NCBI RefSeq assembly: GCF_000962805.1
Contig: NZ_JZTW01000009.1
Span: forward strand, 99,865-163,864
Source of the DNA: Pseudarthrobacter chlorophenolicus
GTDB taxonomy: Bacteria > Actinomycetota > Actinomycetes > Actinomycetales > Micrococcaceae
Length of the DNA stretch: 64,000 bases
Reading direction: 5' to 3'
The notes below the pieces were generated by a model. The model ran no database searches. It was not told where the DNA came from and saw nothing but the letters and a program-made list of their open reading frames with translations. The translations under genes and the position numbers were made by a program. This document shows, in pieces, positions 1 through 7,652 of this stretch (position 1 is the stretch's first letter; each line of letters begins with the position of its first letter).

Positions 1-583
1 GCTTCTTCTTCGGCTCCGGCTTGGCCAGCTGGATGCCTACGCTGCGACCGGCCTCGGCGGCAGCTGCCTTCAGCTGGGTGCCGGTGGCCTGCGCCTGCTC
101 CTGGATGGAATGAACGATTCCGGCGTCACCAAGCCGCTGGGCGACGGCGTCAACGCGGGCCGGAGCGCCTTCGAGCGTGCGGTGAACGGCCTCAGAGGCG
201 ACACCGAGCTGGTCCGAGAGCCTGGGCAGGTATTCAACAACTACGCGGTCGCGGGCATTGAGGACCACGGGGGTGGCCTTGTCCAGTGCCTCGTGAAGCT
301 TGGGGGATGCACTCTCGACAACGTCGTTGATCCTGGGCGCCAGCTGCGCCAGGCCGTCCTGGAGCCGCGGGGTCACGGTGGCCACGCCGTCGGCAAGGTT
401 GTGGGCGGCGGACTTCAGCCCCTCCTGGATTTTGGGTGATGCTGTGTCCAGGCCGTGCTGCAGGCGGGGAACTGCCCAGTCAACAGCGGCTTCCACGCGG
501 GGGGTTGCCCAGTCTTTGGCATTTTCCACGGCATGGGTGACCGACTGCTCAAGGTCACGGGCAATACGATCAGACTTCTTCAC
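1..583 (-). CDS. Hypothetical 11-residue-repeat protein (C-terminus beyond window)
   Basis: A GTG start at 583 follows a GGGAGG ribosome site, and the frame stays open to the window edge, so at least 194 residues are seen. From about residue 24 the protein is built of eight uninterrupted 11-residue units, for example ATPRVEAAVDW, AVPRLQHGLDT, ASPKIQEGLKS, VTPRLQDGLAQ and ASPKLHEALDK. Most units carry a [TSAV]-P-[RK] turn followed by an amphipathic stretch. No signal peptide or membrane segment is visible in the seen part, and the sequence becomes Lys/Pro rich at the edge. Undecad repeats of this kind are known from apolipoproteins, synucleins and LEA proteins that lie on membranes. A membrane or stress role is therefore inference; I do not recognise a named family. 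It is divergent from ppiA. Confidence 0.75.
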   Translation of the reverse strand, partial: MKKSDRIARDLEQSVTHAVENAKDWATPRVEAAVDWAVPRLQHGLDTASPKIQEGLKSAAHNLADGVATVTPRLQDGLAQLAPRINDVVESASPKLHEALDKATPVVLNARDRVVVEYLPRLSDQLGVASEAVHRTLEGAPARVDAVAQRLGDAGIVHSIQEQAQATGTQLKAAAAEAGRSVGIQLAKPEPKKK

Positions 584-738
584 AACTACCTCCCGATTAA
601 TATGACGGTGCTGTGGTTAGCCTACGTGCCTGAGACTTCACGGGCTATTCACTCTGCGGATTTCAGGGGGATTTCACCCAGCGCGGAACTGGTACAGGGG
701 CCGCCAACGTCATAGTCCGCCATGGAAGAATGGGCCCT

Positions 739-1284
739 ATGACTGCCATCGCAACCGCAAAAGCAACCATCCACACCAGCCTCGGCGACATCGTGGTAAA
801 CCTCTTCGGCAACCACGCGCCCAAGACCGTCAAGAACTTCGTTGGACTCGCCACTGGCGAGCAGGACTGGACCCACCCGGAGACGGGCGAGGCCAAGACC
901 GGCACCCCGCTGTACAACGGAACCATCTTCCACCGCATCATCAAGGACTTCATGATCCAGGCCGGCGACCCGCTGGGCCGCGGCACCGGTGGCCCCGGCT
1001 ACCGCTTTGATGACGAGATCCACCCCGAACTGAGCTTCAACCAGCCCTACAAGCTGGCAATGGCGAACGCCGGCATCCAGATGGGCAAGGGCACCAACGG
1101 TTCGCAGTTCTTCATCACCACCATCCCCACCGACTGGCTGCAGGGCAAGCACAGCATCTTCGGTGAAGTGGCCGACGACGAATCCAAGAAGGTCGTTGAC
1201 GCTATTGAGGGCGTCCGCACCGGCATGGGCGACCGCCCGGTGGAGGATGTCACCATCAACAGCATCGACATCGAACAGCTGTAA
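739..1284 (+). CDS. ppiA: Cyclophilin-type peptidyl-prolyl cis-trans isomerase
   Basis: This 181-residue single-domain cyclophilin catalyses cis-trans isomerisation of proline peptide bonds in the cytoplasm; there is no signal peptide. Visible hallmarks are FHRIIKDFMIQAGDP (catalytic Arg, and Phe/Gln of the active site), NGSQFFIT and WLQGKHSIFGEV. An in-frame ATG lies three codons upstream at 730, but the GGAAG motif at 724-728 is correctly spaced only for the ATG at 739. The gene sits in the conserved actinobacterial origin-proximal block next to rhomboid and crgA genes, as ppiA does in Mycobacterium. It ends 9 nt before the rhomboid gene, so the two are probably cotranscribed. Confidence 0.95.
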   Translation: MTAIATAKATIHTSLGDIVVNLFGNHAPKTVKNFVGLATGEQDWTHPETGEAKTGTPLYNGTIFHRIIKDFMIQAGDPLGRGTGGPGYRFDDEIHPELSFNQPYKLAMANAGIQMGKGTNGSQFFITTIPTDWLQGKHSIFGEVADDESKKVVDAIEGVRTGMGDRPVEDVTINSIDIEQL

Positions 1285-1293
1285 TCCCGCACC

Positions 1294-2172
1294 ATGAGCT
1301 ACGGAATTCCGTCGGCCGAGCCGTCCGCCCAGGACCCGGTATGCCCCCGGCACCCTGACAGGCCCTCCTACGTGCGCTGCCAGCGGTGCGGGCGTCCCGC
1401 GTGCCCCGACTGCCAGCGGGCGGCCGCCGTCGGATTCCAATGCGTTGACTGCGTCAACGAAACACGGCGTACGACGCCGGAAGTCCGGTCGGTCTACGGC
1501 GGCGCCGTTGCCACGGGCAAGCCCATGGTGACGTTCGGGATTATCGCGGTCTGCGCGGTGCTGTACGTCCTGCAGTGGATCATCCCCAACGACGCGGTTT
1601 ATCAAAGCCTGGGTTTTGCAAATATTTACGCCGAACCGCGGTACGGCGAGTTTGAGCCGTGGCGGATGCTCACGGCAGCATTCCTGCATTCCCAGGGATT
1701 CATCCTGCACATCGCATTGAACATGTACATGCTGTGGATCTTTGGGCAGGCATTGGAGCCCCTCTTGGGCCGGGTCCGTTTCCTGGCGGTGTACCTGCTG
1801 TCTGCCTTGGGCGGTTCAGTGGGGTACCTGCTCCTCACGCCCCTCTACGTTCCCGGCCAGCCCCTGTACGGAGTGGTAGGCGCCTCGGGTGCCATCTTCG
1901 GTCTCTTCGGTGCCATGCTCCTGGTACAACGCCAGCGCGGCGGGGACACGCGCCAGCTGTGGATACTGATCGCCATTAACGGCGCCATCGGCTTCCTGGT
2001 CCCGCAGATCGCCTGGCAGGCCCACCTCGGCGGCCTGGTCACGGGCGCCTTGTGCGCGGCCGTGATCGCGTACACGCCACGCGGGCCGCGCCGGGGGCTG
2101 GTTCAGGCCGTGGGCCTGCTGGCGGTCCTGGCGCTCCTCGCAGCAGCTGTATGGGTGCGCGTCTCCATCTGA
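1294..2172 (+). CDS. Rhomboid family intramembrane serine protease with N-terminal zinc-finger-like domain
   Basis: The 292-residue protein starts with a Cys-rich B-box-like region (Cys17, 29, 32, 37, 40, 50, 53) that probably binds zinc. About six membrane helices follow from residue ~76. The rhomboid catalytic dyad is clear: Ser198 in GASGAIFG and His244 in AHLGGLVTG, with HIALNMYMLWIFG supplying the conserved helix-2 His/Asn. It should cleave transmembrane substrates within the plasma membrane; the substrate is unknown. It follows ppiA by 9 nt without a clear Shine-Dalgarno, suggesting coupled translation, and is followed by a strong terminator. Confidence 0.93.
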   Translation: MSYGIPSAEPSAQDPVCPRHPDRPSYVRCQRCGRPACPDCQRAAAVGFQCVDCVNETRRTTPEVRSVYGGAVATGKPMVTFGIIAVCAVLYVLQWIIPNDAVYQSLGFANIYAEPRYGEFEPWRMLTAAFLHSQGFILHIALNMYMLWIFGQALEPLLGRVRFLAVYLLSALGGSVGYLLLTPLYVPGQPLYGVVGASGAIFGLFGAMLLVQRQRGGDTRQLWILIAINGAIGFLVPQIAWQAHLGGLVTGALCAAVIAYTPRGPRRGLVQAVGLLAVLALLAAAVWVRVSI

Positions 2173-2200
2173 TGTAGTCCACGCGGGCGTGACGCCCGGA

Positions 2201-2235
2201 ACCCCCAGCCTCCTTGTGGAGACTGGGGGTTTTCT
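2201..2235 (+). terminator. Rho-independent terminator of the ppiA-rhomboid unit
   Basis: An ACCCCCAG / CTGGGGGT inverted repeat with a 13-nt loop is followed directly by TTTTCTTT. It ends the ppiA-rhomboid unit and insulates the DnaA-box region that starts at 2236. Confidence 0.85.
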
Positions 2236-2896
2236 TTATCCACAGCCCTTATCCACATTGTTAATAACTTACAAGCGTGTAGTTCGGAGCCAAGACGCCG
2301 TGAAACCGCCTGCTGGCATGGCAGGGACAGTACAGAGCCGAATTTTCTCCACATCTGTGGATAACTGCTGGGGATAGGGCTGTGCTTAAGTGGACAAAAC
2401 CGCACCTTCCCGGCTCCGCTGTGGATAACTCTGGCTTATTGGGCTTTACCTGGCACTTTTGCAGCGCTCAAGCGCCGTCCGTCAACAGCTTTTGCACACT
2501 GTTAATAAGTCACAGACCTCTAAGACCACGGTGAAAAATCCCCGGATTACCGCGGTTTGGGGGATTCAGCGGCAGGAGCCTCCACGGAATCCACAGCTGT
2601 GGATAAGTTGTGGGTATTCCTTTGTTGGTAAGTGGAAAACACCCAGGTCCCGCTCAACGCCAGCAAGCTGGCCGCCGGATTCAGGTTCCAGCGCTCGGAG
2701 CTGGGGATAGAGCCCCGCGTTCCTGTGGGTACCGGCGGGTAACTCCGGTGCCGGCGATTTATCCACAGGGTATTCCACAGTGTTAATAACTGCATCCCAG
2801 CCGCGGGTTTCCCGGAAAGCCCGGCTTCCGCGGGCCTGGAGGGGCAAGCCAAGGACGGAACAAGCGTTATCAACACTGTGGATAACTTTCCCCACA
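2236..2896. other. oriC-like cluster of DnaA boxes in a gene-free gap
   Basis: The 660 bp hold seven perfect TTATCCACA boxes: plus strand at 2236-2244, 2249-2257 and 2759-2767; minus strand at 2356-2364, 2420-2428, 2598-2606 and 2877-2885. One-mismatch boxes lie at 2345-2353 (plus), 2389-2397 (minus, TTGTCCACT) and 2867-2875 (plus). Between them a second AT-rich element recurs: CACA-N-TGTTAATAA near 2255-2268, 2496-2508 and 2776-2789, and an inverted, degenerate copy at 2866-2882. The gap has no credible gene. Such density is typical of bacterial origins or DnaA-titration sites. In actinobacteria oriC is usually between dnaA and dnaN, which are not in this window, so this is either the origin, part of a bipartite origin, or a datA-like locus. 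Confidence 0.8.
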
Positions 2897-2915
2897 GGCC
2901 AAAGCGCCGGAGACA

Positions 2916-2952
2916 ACAAAACCCCCGCTGCCGGCGTCCGGCAACGGGGGGT
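2916..2952 (-). terminator. Rho-independent terminator of tag
   Basis: Read on the minus strand, CCCCCCGTTGCCGG pairs with CCGGCAGCGGGGG and is followed by TTTTGTTGT. It lies just beyond the tag stop codon and separates tag transcription from the DnaA-box cluster. Confidence 0.8.
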
Positions 2953-2971
2953 TCGGATTGGGACCCAGGAC

Positions 2972-3580
2972 TCAGGACGGCAGCGGCCACACGCCCGAGG
3001 AGCCCCGCCGGTGGCTATTCACAAGGTGTGTGTCCACCATGCCGATGGCCTCCATGAGGGCGAACATGGTGGTGGGGCCAACGAAGGCAAACCCCTTCCG
3101 GCGGAGCGCCTTGGACAGCGCTACGGATTCCACCGACTGAGTGGGGATATCCGCGTACGCCGTGGGCTGCGGAGTGGTGGAAGGCTGGAATCCCCAGACG
3201 AAATCCACCAGCCCGCCCTCTTCCCGCAGGGCGATGGTGGCGCGGGCATTCTTGATGGTGGCAACAATCTTCAGCCGGTTCCGGACAATGCCGGAGTCCT
3301 GCATGAGGCGGTCCACGTCGCCGTCCGTGTACAAGGCCACGGCGTCGGGGTTGAAGTCGGCGAAAGCGGTGCGGAACGCTGGCCGCTTCCGGAGGATGGT
3401 GGCCCAGGAGAGGCCTGATTGGAAGCCCTCAAGGCAGATCCGCTCGTACAGGCCGTGCTCGTCCCGGACGGGCAGGCCCCATTCCTGGTCGTAATAGGTC
3501 CGCATCAGCGGATCCGTGGAGGCCCACGCCGGCCGCGCCAGGCCGTCGTCGCCCACTATGAGGTCAGCACTCGGTGACAT
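2972..3580 (-). CDS. tag: DNA-3-methyladenine glycosylase I, lacking most zinc ligands
   Basis: The 202-residue protein matches the Tag family along its length: EWGLPVRDE, ICLEGFQSGLSWATILRKR (catalytic-pocket Glu), GIVRNRLKI, DFVWGF, SKALRRKGFAFVGPT and a C-terminal DTHLVNSH. Tag excises 3-methyladenine from alkylated DNA to start base-excision repair. E. coli Tag ties its termini together with a zinc held by Cys4, His17, His175 and Cys179. Here the N-terminal Cys is absent (ARPAWA), the His of YHDxEWG is Tyr (YYDQEWG) and the final Cys is Ser, so three of four ligands are gone while the substrate pocket remains. It is a monocistronic gene with its own terminator. Confidence 0.9.
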   Translation of the reverse strand: MSPSADLIVGDDGLARPAWASTDPLMRTYYDQEWGLPVRDEHGLYERICLEGFQSGLSWATILRKRPAFRTAFADFNPDAVALYTDGDVDRLMQDSGIVRNRLKIVATIKNARATIALREEGGLVDFVWGFQPSTTPQPTAYADIPTQSVESVALSKALRRKGFAFVGPTTMFALMEAIGMVDTHLVNSHRRGSSGVWPLPS

Positions 3581-3628
3581 GGCCGGCCTTCGTCAGGAAC
3601 GGTTGCGGCGGTGCGTGGCGGGCATGGT

Positions 3629-3880
3629 TCAGGAGCGCCAGCGTGTGGTCATCATGAAGCCTACGATGGCGATGCCAAAGCCGGCGACGATGTTCCAGGA
3701 GCCCCACGGCTGCACGGGAAAACGACCCTCGCTGATGTAGAACGTGATGATCCAGAACAGGCCGATGATCATCAGTCCGAACATGACCGGCTTGAACCAC
3801 ACCGGGTTCGGCTTGTAGGCGTCCGGTGCGGCCTTTTCTGCGGTGCTGGCGGCCTTCTTACGGGGCTTTGACTCGGGCAC
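3629..3880 (-). CDS. crgA: Cell division protein CrgA
   Basis: This 83-residue septation regulator of actinobacteria interacts with FtsZ and the divisome proteins FtsQ and FtsI (family knowledge). A Lys-rich cytoplasmic N-terminus (PESKPRKKAAS) precedes two membrane helices, roughly residues 27-50 (WFKPVMFGLMIIGLFWIITFYI) and 62-80, separated by a short SEGRFPVQPWGSWN loop. The frame stays open upstream, but AAGGAG is placed 7 nt before the GTG at 3880, which also matches the usual start of CrgA. Its location next to sortase and trpG matches Mycobacterium Rv0011c. Confidence 0.92.
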   Translation of the reverse strand: MPESKPRKKAASTAEKAAPDAYKPNPVWFKPVMFGLMIIGLFWIITFYISEGRFPVQPWGSWNIVAGFGIAIVGFMMTTRWRS

Positions 3881-4045
3881 TGGCTCTCCTTGGCGGCTGT
3901 CAAGTACGGCGTCCGGGGCTTGATATCCTACAAGAAGGAAATTGCCAGCGGTCTGCTCGATCTTGGTCAATTCTTACTAGCAGCCAATTCTAGCCGGAGT
4001 TCCCGGGCCGCCGGTGCCCATTGGAACCGCCCCCGAGGAGAACGC

Positions 4046-4828
4046 GTGGTATTGCAGGAGAAGGCGAGGCCCGCCGCCCCGCCCACTGCCGGCGTCGTCA
4101 TCCTTCGCGGCGCAGTACAGGTGGCTGGTGAACTGCTCATCACCGCCGGCGTGATCCTCTTGCTGTTCGTGGCGTGGCAACTGTGGTGGACGAACGTTGA
4201 ATCCGACGCCAAACAGAGCGAAGTCATCAAGGAATTCGCCCAGGACCTCGGCGCTGCGCCAGCTCCGGCGCCCACGGCCCCGCCCGCAGAAGGCGAGGAT
4301 TTCGGCGAGCCCGTGGTGGGTGCCGCCCCCGGCCACGCCGGAACCATCGGAATCATGTACATCCCGAGGTTCGGACCTAATTACACACGGCCCATTGTGC
4401 AGGGAACCAGCCAGGATGTCCTGGATACCCTTGGCCTGGGGCACTACGACTCGACGGCCATGCCGGGGGCCGTAGGAAACTTCGCCGTTGCCGGCCACCG
4501 GCAGACCCACGGTGCGGTGCTGGACAACATCCACACGCTGGTGCCGGGAGACAAGATCTACGTCCAGACCAAGGACGGCTACTACACCTACATTTTCCGG
4601 AACAACCAGATCGTGATGCCTTCGCGCACCGACGTCCTGGCCCCGGTGCCCACCCTCCAGGGCGTGGCCCCCACGGAAAGGTTCCTCACCATGACCAGCT
4701 GCAACCCGCGGTTCGGCGCGGAGGAACGCATCATCGCCTACGCCCTGATGGACAGTTGGCGTCCCGGCTCGGCCGGACCGCCCGCTGAGATTGCCACGCA
4801 GGTGGCCGCAGCGATCGGGAAGGGCTGA
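4046..4828 (+). CDS. Class E sortase
   Basis: The 260-residue membrane-anchored transpeptidase should attach surface proteins bearing an LAxTG-type signal to the cell wall. There is one N-terminal membrane helix (about residues 24-48) and an Ala/Pro-rich linker, followed by the sortase fold with His151 (AGHRQTHG), Cys219 (LTMTSCNPRF) and a downstream Arg (Arg228 in EERII). The TxTxC box reads MTSC rather than TLTTC. The frame is open from 3890, but GAGGAG sits 5 nt before the GTG at 4046, which I take as the start. It is followed after 2 nt by the next gene. Confidence 0.9.
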   Translation: MVLQEKARPAAPPTAGVVILRGAVQVAGELLITAGVILLLFVAWQLWWTNVESDAKQSEVIKEFAQDLGAAPAPAPTAPPAEGEDFGEPVVGAAPGHAGTIGIMYIPRFGPNYTRPIVQGTSQDVLDTLGLGHYDSTAMPGAVGNFAVAGHRQTHGAVLDNIHTLVPGDKIYVQTKDGYYTYIFRNNQIVMPSRTDVLAPVPTLQGVAPTERFLTMTSCNPRFGAEERIIAYALMDSWRPGSAGPPAEIATQVAAAIGKG

Positions 4829-4830
4829 GC

Positions 4831-5001
4831 ATGTACGGCTGGATCTTCCGCCACCTCCCGGGGCCGCTCTGGCTGCGGATCGTCACAGCAGTGGTGCTGG
4901 TGGCGGCCGCACTGGTATTGATGGTCCAGTTCCTGTTTCCCTGGATGTCCGAGTACACCCAATTCACCGACTCAACGATTGGTGCAGCAAGCCAGCCATG
5001 A
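4831..5001 (+). CDS. Small single-pass membrane protein
   Basis: This 56-residue protein begins MYGWIFRHLPGPLWLR and has one hydrophobic helix (about residues 17-38, VTAVVLVAAALVLMVQFLF) and a short polar tail. The ATG is 2 nt after the sortase stop, and its stop overlaps the ATG of the next gene (ATGA), so it is translationally embedded between sortase and trpG/pabA. The function is unknown. Position and coupling indicate it is real despite its size. Confidence 0.75.
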   Translation: MYGWIFRHLPGPLWLRIVTAVVLVAAALVLMVQFLFPWMSEYTQFTDSTIGAASQP

Positions 5002-5639
5002 CCACAACCAAGATCCTCGTGGTGGATAACTACGACAGCTTCGTCTACACCCTGGTGGGCTACCTCCAGGAACTCGGCGCCGAGACCACAGTGGTCCGCA
5101 ACGACGACGTCACACTCGCCGAAGCGATCGAACTTGCCGGCGCGCGTGACGGCGTCCTGGTGTCACCGGGCCCCGGCAACCCTGCCGAGGCGGGCATCTG
5201 CATTGAACTGATCAAGTGGTGCGGTGAAAACAGCGTCCCCATGTTCGGCGTTTGCCTGGGCCACCAGGCACTGGCAGAGGCCTTCGGCGGGAAGGTGACA
5301 CATGCCCCCGAGCTCATGCATGGCAAGACCTCGCAGGTGGAACACATCGGAACCAGCGTGTTTACCGGCCTCCCCTCCCCCATCACCGCTACGCGCTACC
5401 ACTCCCTGGCGGCAGTCCGTGAGTCCATTCCGGATGTCCTGGAAGTCACCGCGCAGACGGCGTCCGGCGTGGTCATGGGGCTGCAGCACCGCACGGCCCC
5501 GCTGTGCGGAGTGCAGTTCCACCCGGAATCCGTCCTGACAGAAGGCGGTTACCAGATGCTGGGCAACTGGCTCGAATCGTTGGGAATGGCCGGGGCGGCT
5601 GCGCGGGCAGCCAAGCTGAGCCCACTGATCCAGCACTGA
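4998..5639 (+). CDS. trpG: Aminodeoxychorismate/anthranilate synthase component II (glutamine amidotransferase)
   Basis: The 213-residue class I glutamine amidotransferase releases ammonia from glutamine for a chorismate-using partner (PabB or TrpE) in folate or tryptophan synthesis. The catalytic triad is visible: Cys in GVCLGHQ, and His and Glu in FHPESVLTEGG; VVDNYDSFVYTL and VSPGPGNP are family motifs. The start overlaps the preceding stop by 4 nt. No synthase component I is adjacent, so TrpG versus PabA cannot be settled from sequence. The position next to the pknB operon matches Mycobacterium trpG (Rv0013). Confidence 0.92.
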   Translation: MTTTKILVVDNYDSFVYTLVGYLQELGAETTVVRNDDVTLAEAIELAGARDGVLVSPGPGNPAEAGICIELIKWCGENSVPMFGVCLGHQALAEAFGGKVTHAPELMHGKTSQVEHIGTSVFTGLPSPITATRYHSLAAVRESIPDVLEVTAQTASGVVMGLQHRTAPLCGVQFHPESVLTEGGYQMLGNWLESLGMAGAAARAAKLSPLIQH

Positions 5640-5693
5640 GGAGCCCATCCCCGGGATGAACGGCTGGGCCGGCTCATCCCGCCGGGGTGCCGG

Positions 5694-7592
5694 CTAATCC
5701 CGGTCCCTGTTGCCCTTCGTTGAGGTGGGGGTCGGCGTCGGAGTCGCGGTGGGCGGTGGCGGCGGTGCTTTGGCCACCACGATGGTGATGGTCTTTCCCT
5801 GCTCCACCGCCGCATTGACGGCGTCGCTTTGGTCCGTCACCCGGCCCGCCTCAACCTGGCCGTTTTCCGTTTCGACGACATTCGGCACCAGGCCCAGGTC
5901 CTTCAGCGCTGCTTCCGCCTCCTCGCGGGTGCGGCCGCGGAGCTCCGGAACCGCCACCTTGCCCGTGGAAACCACCAGTTCAACGGTGGTGCCAACGCCA
6001 ACACTTTGCCCCGGTGCGGGACTGGTGGTGATCACGATACCGGCCGGCACGGTTGCGCTGTTGGCCGTGGTGGTTGACGGCGCACCCACCAATCCCACCT
6101 GGCGCAGGACATCACGGGCTGCGGCCTCCGTCGAACCGGGGATGGTTTCCGGGATCTTCACCGCGCTGGGGCCCTCGGAAATGTTCAGGATCACCTCTGC
6201 GCCCGGATCGAGTTTCTCGCCGGACACCGGGTCGGTGCCGATCGCGATGCCCTTGGGGACGGCGTCGTTTTGCGAACGCGTAATCTTCGGCTTCAAGTTG
6301 GCGTTGTATAGCTCCTGCAGCGCTGCGGACTCTGTCATGGAGGCCACCGCCGGGATGTCTACCTTCGGCGGGGGCGGCGCAGGCCGGTTCACCACGCTGT
6401 AAACCCACAGGCCGCCACCGGCCAGGATGAGCACGGTGAAGATCACCAGGGTTGCAATCCACGCCCGACGCCGGGACTTCTGCCGCGGGGAAGGCTCGCG
6501 TTCCGGGGAGAGGCCCAGTGGCAGGGCCTCAGCGTCGCCGGGCTCGTCCGCAACGCTCAGCGGTGCCCGGGTGCCGCCGTCGTTCCCCCCCGTGACGGCG
6601 AGGCGGCCGGTGGGCGCATCGTCCAGGAAACCGGCGCCCGCGGCGGCAGCGAAGGCCTCCGTTGGCGGGCTGTCCGGTGCCGGTACATGGTCATTGGGGT
6701 CCGTGGGGGCTTCGGAAGCCGGTACCGCGGGTACCGCGACGCCGGACCGGGCCGCCCGGAGGGCGCGCTGGAAGGCTGCCGCGTCCTGGAACCGGTCGTC
6801 GCGGTTCTTTTGCAGCGCCTTGGCCATGACGGTGTCGAGCGCCGCTGAGACCTCGGGATTGAGGCTGCTGGGCGGCGCCGGGATTTCCCGGACGTGCTGG
6901 TAAGCCACGGAAACGGGGCTGTCGCCGATGAACGGCGGCCTGGAGGTCAGCATTTCGTAGAGCAGGCAGGCAGCCGAGTACAGGTCGCTGCGGGCATCAA
7001 CGGTTTCACCCCGGGCCTGTTCCGGCGAGAGGTACTGGGCCGTGCCCACCACGGCCTGCGTCTGGGTCATGGTGGCCGAGGAGTCTGCCATGGCGCGTGC
7101 GATCCCGAAATCCATCACCTTGATGGAATTGGTTGCCTTGCAGTACATGACGTTGGCGGGCTTGATATCCCGGTGGACGATGCCTGCACGGTGGCTGTAC
7201 TCGAGGGCCCCGAGAACACCCAGCGTATAGTCGATCGCCTGGCCGATGCTGACTTCCTTGGCCCGGATGAGGTCCCTCAGCGTCCGGCCGTCCACGAACT
7301 CCATCACGATGTACGGCAGCCGGACCGATTCCTCCGAACCGTCGTGGACCTGCTGTTCACCGGTGTCGTAGATGGCCACGATGGACGAGTGGTTAAGCGC
7401 GGCGACGGACTGTGCTTCACGCTTGAAGCGTGCTTGGAACTGGGGATCCCGGGCCATATCAGGCCGCAGGATCTTGATGGCTACCGTCCGCCCGAGCCTC
7501 GTGTCCGTACCGCTGTAGACGTCCGCCATGCCACCGCGTCCAATGAGCCCTCCCAGCTCATAGCGGCCGCTCAGGACACGCTTGTTGTCCAC
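5694..7592 (-). CDS. pknB: Serine/threonine protein kinase PknB with PASTA domains
   Basis: The 632-residue membrane kinase controls growth and cell-wall synthesis. The kinase domain (about 10-275) has GRGGMADV, catalytic-site Lys40 (VAIK), HRDIKPANV, DFGIA and activation segment GTAQYLSPEQA. One membrane helix (WIATLVIFTVLILAGGGLWVY) is followed by three PASTA repeats, expected to bind muropeptides, and a Pro/Thr tail. Mycobacterium PknB has four PASTA repeats. The frame extends to a GTG at 7640, but GGGAGG at 7604-7609 favours the GTG at 7592, which also places the kinase Lys at residue 40 as in M. tuberculosis PknB. It is the last gene of the operon. Confidence 0.95.
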   Translation of the reverse strand: MDNKRVLSGRYELGGLIGRGGMADVYSGTDTRLGRTVAIKILRPDMARDPQFQARFKREAQSVAALNHSSIVAIYDTGEQQVHDGSEESVRLPYIVMEFVDGRTLRDLIRAKEVSIGQAIDYTLGVLGALEYSHRAGIVHRDIKPANVMYCKATNSIKVMDFGIARAMADSSATMTQTQAVVGTAQYLSPEQARGETVDARSDLYSAACLLYEMLTSRPPFIGDSPVSVAYQHVREIPAPPSSLNPEVSAALDTVMAKALQKNRDDRFQDAAAFQRALRAARSGVAVPAVPASEAPTDPNDHVPAPDSPPTEAFAAAAGAGFLDDAPTGRLAVTGGNDGGTRAPLSVADEPGDAEALPLGLSPEREPSPRQKSRRRAWIATLVIFTVLILAGGGLWVYSVVNRPAPPPPKVDIPAVASMTESAALQELYNANLKPKITRSQNDAVPKGIAIGTDPVSGEKLDPGAEVILNISEGPSAVKIPETIPGSTEAAARDVLRQVGLVGAPSTTTANSATVPAGIVITTSPAPGQSVGVGTTVELVVSTGKVAVPELRGRTREEAEAALKDLGLVPNVVETENGQVEAGRVTDQSDAVNAAVEQGKTITIVVAKAPPPPPTATPTPTPTSTKGNRDRD

Positions 7593-7652
7593 CGGGACAT
7601 TGTCCTCCCGGTGGAGCGGTGCACGCGATGACTCGTTCACGTTCAGGTCCGT

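Noticed and set aside
5653..5680. GGGATGA/TCATCCC hairpin between trpG and pknB as a terminator
   Set aside because: A 7-bp stem with a 14-nt loop and no U run; possible bidirectional pause, but too weak to report as a feature.
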